NCBI RefSeq assembly: GCF_910594005.1
Contig: NC_057818.1
Span: 59,284,001-59,348,000 of the forward strand
Reading direction: 5' to 3'
Length of the DNA: 64,000 nt
Source of the DNA: Cervus elaphus
Lineage: Eukaryota > Chordata > Mammalia > Artiodactyla > Cervidae
Shown: positions 57,001-64,000 of the stretch, one piece after another
Layout: every line of letters begins with the position of its first letter
How positions within the stretch are numbered: position 1 is the first letter of the stretch
Program-made: the position numbers and the translations under genes
Notes under the pieces: generated by a model
What the model was told of the DNA's origin: nothing
Database searches by the model: none
What the model saw: the letters and a program-made list of their open reading frames with translations, nothing else

Positions 57001-57394
57001 CCTCAGCTTCCCTCAAGTGCCGCGTGGGTGACAAATCTGTGGCAACATCAGGGAAACCGTCTCTCTAGGCCACTTCCAGTTTGTGTCAGAGTCCCAGCTT
57101 GACCTCTCTGACCACCGTCTATCAAAACACATGTTCACTAGCATTTCTGAAGGTACTCGCTGCCAGTAGTTATCATGGTGCACAACAGGGTTTCTCTATT
57201 TCCTTTGTTCACGTTTATTCAATAGTTTCATCAGGCAAACAACTTGATCCCACCCATTTGAACTAGTTATTGGAGGCCGTCATCTTCAAAGTGTTATTCC
57301 CTACAGCCAGGGGAGGAGTTTGGAGTCTCACAGAGGATGCAGTCTTGGGGATTCTTTATTTAACTTCTATGTAGAGTATAACAAGAGAAATGCT

Positions 57395-58215
57395 GGGCTG
57401 GATGCATCATAAGCTGGAATCAAGATCACAGGAAGAAATATCAACAACCTCAGTGGCAGATGATACCACTCTAATGGCAGAAAGCCAAGAGGAACTAAAG
57501 AGCCTCCTGCTGAGGGTGAAAGAGGAGAGTGAAAAAGTTGGCTTAAAACTCAACATTCAAAAAATGTAGATCATGGCATCCATTCCCATCACTTCATGGC
57601 AAATAGATGGGGAAAAAATGGAAACAATGAGAAACTTCATCTTCTTGGGCTCCAGTATCACTGTAGATGGGGACTGCAGCCATGAAATTAAAAGACACTT
57701 GCTCTTTGGAAGAAAAGCTATGACAAACCTAGACAGTGTATTAAAAAGCAAAGACATCACTTTGCCAACAAAGGTCCGTATAGTCAAAGCTGGTCTTTCC
57801 AGTAGTCATGTATGGATGTGACAGTTGGACCATAAAGAACATCTAAGAATTGATGCTTTTGAACTGTGGTGTTGGAGAAGATTCTTGAGTCCTTTGGACT
57901 GCAAGGAGATCCAACCAGTCAACCCTAAAGGAAATCAGTCCTGAATATTCATTAGAAGGACTGATGCTGAAGCTGAAGCTCCAATACTTTGGCCACCTGA
58001 TGTGAAGAGCCGACTCACTGGAAAAGACCCTGATGCTGGGAAAAGCTGAGGGTGGGAGGAGAAGGGGGCAACAGAGGATGAGATGGTTGGATGGAATCAT
58101 CAACTCAATGAGTTTGCAAAAACTCCAGGAGACAGTGAAGGACAGGGAAGCCTGGCATGCTGCAGTCCACGGGGTTGCAAAGTTGTACATGAATTAGCAA
58201 CTGAACAATAACAAC
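57395..58215 (+). mobile_element. BovB LINE 3' half of ORF2
   Basis: Reads KLNIQK, MASIPITSWQIDGEKMET and ITVDGDCSHEIKRHLLFGRK in the plus frames, then the RRLL..VPWTA region with frameshifts. No full-length enzyme. Confidence 0.93.
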
Positions 58216-58963
58216 AGTGAGGAAAATACAGTTACTTGGGAAAATGCCAGCAAGTCCAGTTGGGCAGAATTTTCAGGTGATTTTTCCATCATCAGAAGCG
58301 TAACCTAGAAAAGTGGACAATAGTGGCCATAAGGTCACAATGAGGCAGATTTCAGGAAATGGAGAGTGGGTCAGAGTGAGGATCTGAAGCAAAGAATCTG
58401 AAATGACCCTCGTCATTTATGATAACATGAAGCATTTCAGGGTCATGGGAAGGATAGGAGTTAAAAAAGAACTGCAAGGAGCAGGAATAACACAAAAATA
58501 ACATCGAAATAACTCAGATCTACAAATTGATGATTGCACAAGGAAACACATTTCAGACTAAGGGAGAATGTGGATGCTTGGGAAGAGAAACGAGAATGAA
58601 AGATCTGGGATGAACCCCAAGATTGGTAAGGAGGCAGGAGATAAATAGACCCCAGGATGAGCAGCTGGAGTTTGTCTCCTGTGAATAGATACTCCAAAAC
58701 CATGGCACGCTTTCTCTCTTGGGAGAAGCTCAGAGGTGGGGTGCAGTCACTGACAGAGAGGTTGCACAATGCAAAGAGAGGGGAAGAAATAAATACCCTG
58801 GATTTTACATTTTCTTCCTTGATGTATTTTTTAAAGAGAAAACAGGATGGTTTAACTTGTAGAGCCTAGTTATTTGTTCTTGATTACAGCATTCAACATG
58901 TAAACTCAAGTCACCTCTTGGTACAGAAACGGCCCTCTTCTACTTTCTTGGGACAGTTAATCC
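58216..58963. other. Unclassified sequence
   Basis: No gene or named repeat recognised. Confidence 0.4.
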
Positions 58964-59072
58964 AAAATATATGGAACGTTTCATGAATTTGTGTGTGATT
59001 CTTGCACGGGGCCATGCTAATCTTCTCTGTATCATTCCAATTTTAATATCCATGCTGCTGAATCATGAGCAC
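58964..59072 (-). pseudogene. U6 snRNA pseudogene
   Basis: The minus strand follows U6 along its full length of about 107 nt, including AATTGGAATGATACAGAGAA, GATTAGCATGGCCCC and a GGAACGTTTCATGAATTTG-like 3' region in reversed order. Substitutions in the 5' stem-loop and AGGATGACACGC region and the absence of a U6-type upstream promoter mark a retro-copy. It is not a working spliceosomal RNA gene. Confidence 0.9.
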
Positions 59073-59464
59073 TTCTTCCTTGATTTTAATCTCCAGCATT
59101 TGATTAACTGAACCCAGTGGGAGGCTAGCTAATAAAGATATCTGGAAAATGTAGCCTGCAGGGGTAAATCCCATTAGGTCAGAGCAGTGTAGGGGAGGGA
59201 CCAGGACACTAGCCAAGGACTGATCTGTACATCCACCCATCCTCTCCCATGGGTTCAGTTCAGGAGACCAGACATGAAACTGGACAGAGGCTGTTTCTGG
59301 CTGAGAAAAGTCAGCAAGTATGACCTGATGCGCAGAAGTGAGCTGTGGTGAGAGAAGTGCCTAGGAGACAGAGACTCTGTCCCTCTGAGCTTCTGTGTTC
59401 TGCCTCTCACCATGGCCAGAAGAGAGAGAGTGTTTCAGTCCACAAACCCAACCACGCAACTCTT
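59073..59464. other. Unclassified sequence
   Basis: No exon or named repeat recognised. Confidence 0.4.
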
Positions 59465-59900
59465 GCTGTTCAGTGGCTCAGTCATGTCCAACTCTTTGTG
59501 ACCCCATGGACAGTGGCACGCCAGGCTTCCCTGTCCTTCAATATTTCCTGGAATTTTTGCAAACTCATGTTTATTGAGTTGGTGATGCCATCCAACCATC
59601 TCATCCTCTGTCATCCCCTTCTCCTCCTGCCTTCAGTCGTTCCCAATGAGTCAGCTCTTCACATCAGGTGGCCAAAGTATTGGAGCTTCAGCTTCAGCAT
59701 CAGTCCTTCCAATGAATATTTAGGGTTGATTTCCTTTAGGATTGACTGGTTTGATCTTCTTGCTGTCCAAGGAACTCTCAAGAGTCTTCTCCAACACCAC
59801 AGTTCTAAAGTCTCAATTCGTCAGTGCTCAGCCTTCTTTATGGTCCAAAGCTCACATCTGTACATGACTACTGGAAAAACCATAGCTTTGACTACAGCTC
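59465..59900 (-). mobile_element. BovB LINE fragment
   Basis: Reversed BovB with the usual GGTGGCCAAAGTATTGGAGC and CCTTTAGGATTGACTGG wording. Confidence 0.92.
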
Positions 59901-60410
59901 CTCCAGGACCCACCAATTCTGTGGAGAATTGTAAAAGGAGGTTATGGGCTCGGACTACAGAGAATTCACCCTGGGGAAGGCAGACAAGGCCAGCCTCCCT
60001 TGGGATTTGGGGGCTTAGGTGTAGATCATCTGAGGAAGAGCTTGCTCACCTAGATTCAGATGATCCACAGGTGAATATAAAGGCCCCAAGAGGATCCCTT
60101 TAAGCAGAGTCAAACCCAGGGGCTATAAAACACCTTGCTCTATAGATATAATAGTCATCTGAGCAAGAAGAGAGAATGAAATTTAAGAAACAACTGTGTC
60201 GAGAAGTGGCCTTGGAATTTCAAGGCATAGACAATAATCCTAAAAGGCAAAAGGAAAGGGGTGGGTATGGAAGTGTGGAGGGCAGAGGTGAACAGAGGAA
60301 ACCTTGGCAAGATTACATGTAAATATAAATCCAATTAAATATAAACATAAATATAATTGTGTTTGTGTGCATATGTGTATACATTATAATACATACAACA
60401 TCAATCTAAA
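59901..60410. other. Unclassified sequence with AT-rich end
   Basis: AT-rich ATATAAA tract at 60315-60410; no gene seen. Confidence 0.4.
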
Positions 60411-60850
60411 TAAACCTAGGAAGCAATGATCAAGCAGAAAGCACTTATTTGGGATCAAAGACTTGCAATTTGGGGCACACAAATTCAGGGAGCAACCAAA
60501 CCGTGTCCCACATGGGAGTTAAAGTCAGGGGGTTTTAAAAGCAAAGAAGGGAGATTTGAATTACAAAGAATTTTCACTAGAGTTGGAGGCAGGATCTAGT
60601 GTTGGCTGAACATGCTTGAATGCTAAGGCTATAACCAGAGGGTGGAAAAAGTTCGTTGCTGTGACAAGTCGCAGGTGTTCTTGCAGAGTTCTTGAAATAT
60701 CTGTGGTTTGGCCTAGTTGATAAGTTCAAGCTTCCACCTGGTGGGGATGTCTGTAAGATCCACCCCCTTAATGGCCTCCTAGCTCCATTAAGGAAAAAAA
60801 TACCCTTGACATAAGTGACTCCATTTTATTTCACATTTCACAACATCATA
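60411..60850. repeat. Possible LTR-like or old repeat
   Basis: GC-balanced block with GGTGGGGATGTCTGTAAGATC and CATAAGTGACTCCATTTTA. Interspersed-repeat character is suspected but the family is not identified. Confidence 0.3.
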
Positions 60851-61214
60851 TATATTCTCAGAGTTGGAAATGCCAGAGTGATAAGCAAATAGTTAAAAGC
60901 TTTAAAGCTTTAAAGACATAAGTTCAACTTTATTTATGTAAGTAAACAAATTTATTTATACATTTAAATTTATTTTTTTATATTTATATGAACTATATTT
61001 ATACAGCTCAACTATATAAAACAAAAAAAAAATTTACCTTGGATAGCAAATCCAAGGTAAATGAAATCAGAAGACAAGGACAAGCCAGGAGAATATATTC
61101 ATAATCCCACTATGGACTAATGATTGTAGTTTCTATATAAAAGAATTTATGCAAATTTTTAAGAAAAGAAATATACACTAATAATGATGAGACATTGAAT
61201 GGCAGAATGACAGA

Positions 61215-61498
61215 GAAGATTGTTGTTGCTCAGGTCATGTCCGACTCTTTGTGATCCCATGAACTACAGTATGCCAGGCTTTTCTGTTCTTCACTATCTC
61301 CCAAAGTTTACTCATACTCATGTCCATTGAGTCAGTGATGCCACCCAACTATCTCATCCTCTGTCATCGCCTTCTCCCCCTCCCCTCAATCTTTCCCAGC
61401 ATCAGGGTCTTTTCCAATGAATAGGCTCTTCATATCAGGTGGCCAAAGTATTGGAACTTCAGCTTCAGCATCAGTCCTTCCAATGAATGTTCAGGGTT
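61215..61498 (-). mobile_element. BovB LINE fragment
   Basis: Reversed 3' terminal part, from TTGCTCAGGTCATGTCCGAC to CAGTCCTTCCAATGAATG. Confidence 0.9.
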
Positions 61499-61987
61499 GG
61501 CAGAACAGATTCGAATGGAAAGTAGTAATCATTATGAAACCTACTTAGAAATACTTCACTTTCATGTCTATAATGAGAAATTCTAGTTAAAACTATAATG
61601 GGTACATTTTTCACTGGTAAGATTGAAAGATCCAAATCAGTGCTAATGTACACTGCTGTTGAGGTTGGAGAGAAGCAGAGATGAATCACATTATAGGGGA
61701 TAGTGATACAAATTGGCACAACCTCCTGGAGAGTCATTTGGCCATACTGTATCTATCAACTGGTAATGTATGTGCCCTCTGACTGAGGAATTCAAATTCA
61801 CACAGACATTTTAGCAGACAGGCATACCTTGGGGATAGTTCAGGTTCACAATAAAGCAAATACCTCAATAAAGTGAAGCAAACAATATTTTTTTTTAATT
61901 TTCCGATGCATAAAAGTTATGTTTACACTATATTTTTACATTACGCGGTCCAGTGACTGTGCAATAGCAATATGTCTCTTAAAAAAA
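61499..61987. other. Unclassified AT-rich sequence
   Basis: No gene or named repeat recognised. Confidence 0.4.
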
Positions 61988-62345
61988 ACTGTACAGGGCA
62001 TCCCTGGTGGCATGGTGGTAAAGAATCTTCCTGCCAATGCAGGAAATGCGGGTTCTATCCCTAGTCCAGAGAAGACCCCACATGTCACAGAGCAACTAAG
62101 CCTGAGCACTGTAACTACTATATCTGTGCTCTAGAGCCTGGCAGCTGCAATTACTAAGCCCATGTGCCACAACTACTTAAGTCCACACACCAAGAGCCCA
62201 TGCTCTGCAACAAGAGAAGCCACTGCAATGAGAGAAGCCCGAACACCATGATGAGAGAGGAGTCCTTGCTCATCTCAACACCTCAAGGGCTGTTGCTGCA
62301 GTCCTGGCAGCAACAAAGACCCAGTAGTGTCAAAAATAAATGAAA
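61988..62345 (+). mobile_element. CHR-type SINE
   Basis: CATCCCTGGTGGCATGGTGG head with a nearly complete body and A-rich tail. Confidence 0.88.
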
Positions 62346-62609
62346 ATAAATATTTTTTAATGTACAAAGCTTAATTCAAAAAATAATTTTTTGCTAAAAT
62401 ATGCTAACCATCATCTGAGCCTTCGAAGAGTTGTAATCTTTTTAGTAGTAACATCAAAGATCACTATCACAGATCACCATGAAAATATAATAATAAAAAA
62501 TTTGAAATACTGCAAGAAACACCAAAATGTGACACAGAGACATGAAGTGAGCAAATGCTGTTGGGGAAATGGTGCTAACAGACTTGCTCTACACTGGGCT
62601 GTCCCAAAT

Positions 62610-64000
62610 CTTCAGTTCAGTTCAGTTCGGTCGCTCAGTTGTGTCCGACTCATTGCGACCCCATGAACTGCAGCACGCCTGGCCCCACTGTCCATCACCA
62701 ACTCCTGGAGTCCACCCAAACCCATGTCCATTAAGTCGGTGATGCCATCCAACCATCTCATCCTCTGTCGTCCCCTTCCCCTCCTGCCCTCAATCTTTCC
62801 CAGCATCAGGGTCTTTTCCAATGAGTCAGCTCTTCATATCAAGTGGCCAAAGTATTGGAGTTTCAGCTTCAACATCACTCCTTCCAATGAACACCCAGGA
62901 CTGATCTCCTTTAGGATGGACTGGTTGGATCTCCTTGCAGTCCAAGGGACTCTCAAGAGTCTTCTCCAACACCACAGTTCAAAAGAATCAATTCTTCTGT
63001 GCTCAGCTTTCTTTTCTTTTTTTTAGTTTTTAAATTTAAAAAAATTTTAGAAAAAAAATTTAGTGTCATAAGGAAGGAATAGGTGACATAAGATGGGCTT
63101 TTCATGATCACATTTCCTCCAGACAGCAGGCATACAGGAAAGGTCACCTGGTCCTCTTATCCATAGAGCAGAGCCTCCAAATACTTAACCAAGGTCTGTG
63201 TTGTCATTCACCTTGCATCCTTGATTCTATGCACTGTGCAGTTTTCTACAAATAAATCAAATTTCTGCTTAAATTGGTTGCTCATGACTTCTGTTGTTTA
63301 CCACCAAGATACTGCATGCAGCTGATACAGTCTGATGGGCCTTAAGACGGTGTCCATCGACAATCAGGGTGATGCAGCGAACCGGTGCTGCTCTCGCTGT
63401 TTGCCGGGCCGGTCCTGGGTCATTCCAGAATGTTCAGGAAACTCCTGAAGGCCCACCATCTTCTCTTTGGCCCCCACAGCCATCAGCTTGCCTCACACTG
63501 ACTGGGCTCGAACCCCGGAGAGCAAGAGCCTCCCGCCCACCTGCCGCACTGGGGGAAGGAGACAGCAAGAAGGGCTTTGGGGCCACAGAGCGCAAGGCCA
63601 GAGGCGGGGAGGACTAAGCCGGCTGCGTGGTGCTGGGTCTCAACTTTCTTTATAGTCCAACTCTCATATCCATACATGACCCTTGGATAAACCATAGCCT
63701 TGAATAGATGGACCTTTGTTGGCAAAGTAATGTCTCTGCTTTTTAATATGCTGTCTAGGTTGGTCATAACTTTCCTTCCAAGGAGAAAGCATCTTTTAAT
63801 TTCATGGCTGCAATCACCATCTGCAGTGATTTTGGAGCCCAGAAAAATAAAGTCAGCCACTGTTTCCCCCTCTATTTGCCATGAAGTGATGGGACTGGAT
63901 GCCATAATCTTAGTTTTCTGAATGTTGAGCTTTAAGCCAACTTTTTCACTCTCCTCTTCCAATTTCATCAAGAGGCTCTTTAGTTCTTCTTCACTTTCTG
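62610..64000 (-). mobile_element. BovB LINE interrupted by an insertion; continues past window
   Basis: Pieces 62610-63012 and 63645-64000 are consecutive in BovB: ...GCTCAGCTTTCTT, then CAACTTTCTTTATAGTCC. The minus strand reads KLNIQKTKIMASSPITSW and DGDCSHEIKRCFLLGRKVM. The interval between is foreign. Confidence 0.92.
63013..63644 (-). mobile_element. Retrocopy-like insertion in BovB
   Basis: About 630 bp opening on the plus strand with a T-rich stretch (an A-rich tail on the minus strand) and ending GC-rich. It is bordered by CTCAGCTTTCTTT and CTCAACTTTCTTT. This pattern fits an L1-mobilised RNA copy with a GC-rich 5' end. The parent is not recognised; the minus-strand open frame is short and the plus-strand frame at 63369-63617 is antisense to the presumed RNA. 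Confidence 0.6.

Noticed and set aside
63369..63617. Plus-strand 82-codon frame
   Set aside because: It lies antisense to the presumed retrocopy RNA and has no homology I recognise.

Overview
This is a ruminant (bovid) genomic window carrying part of a CD33-related Siglec cluster. The organism call rests on dense tRNA-Glu-derived Bov-tA/Bov-A2 SINEs, several BovB LINE copies, cetartiodactyl CHR SINEs and young ruminant L1. All real genes found are multi-exon Siglec genes on the minus strand, read from phased splice sites (mostly phase 1) and conserved Ig-domain motifs. No bacterial or viral operon, CRISPR array or functional RNA gene is present.

Layout in plus coordinates (transcription runs right to left): (1) 633-2625, the 5' half of SIGLEC10, cut off by the window edge. 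(2) 3-15 kb, repeats, including an old L1 whose 3'UTR has expanded into eleven 66-bp units. (3) 15789-19116, a SIGLEC14-like gene with one V and two C2 Ig domains, an Arg inside the membrane segment and a very short tail. (4) 20-24.8 kb, SINEs and a 2.9-kb 5'-truncated L1 inserted in a SINE. (5) 25462-30699, a SIGLEC8-like gene (SIGLEC7/8/9 clade) with a Lys in its membrane segment and a stop in its first cytoplasmic exon. (6) 34590-42996, SIGLEC5 with one V and three C2 domains and a two-tyrosine tail; here one Ig exon is a base out of phase. (7) 44932-49013, fragments of a dead Siglec. (8) 49-64 kb, mostly LINE and SINE DNA, a U6 pseudogene, an unclassified repeat family in direct and inverted copies, and a retrocopy-like insertion inside BovB.

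Functionally the locus looks like a paired-receptor array. SIGLEC10 and SIGLEC5 belong to ITIM-bearing inhibitory lineages. The SIGLEC14-like and SIGLEC8-like genes have lost signalling tails and carry a basic membrane residue, the usual sign of pairing with an ITAM adaptor such as DAP12. All four V domains keep the arginine in the FxR or FFR motif used to bind sialic acid. Three genes share a 13-15 nt GAGGAA-core element 118-141 bp upstream of their start codons, which suggests common myeloid (ETS/PU.1-type) control.
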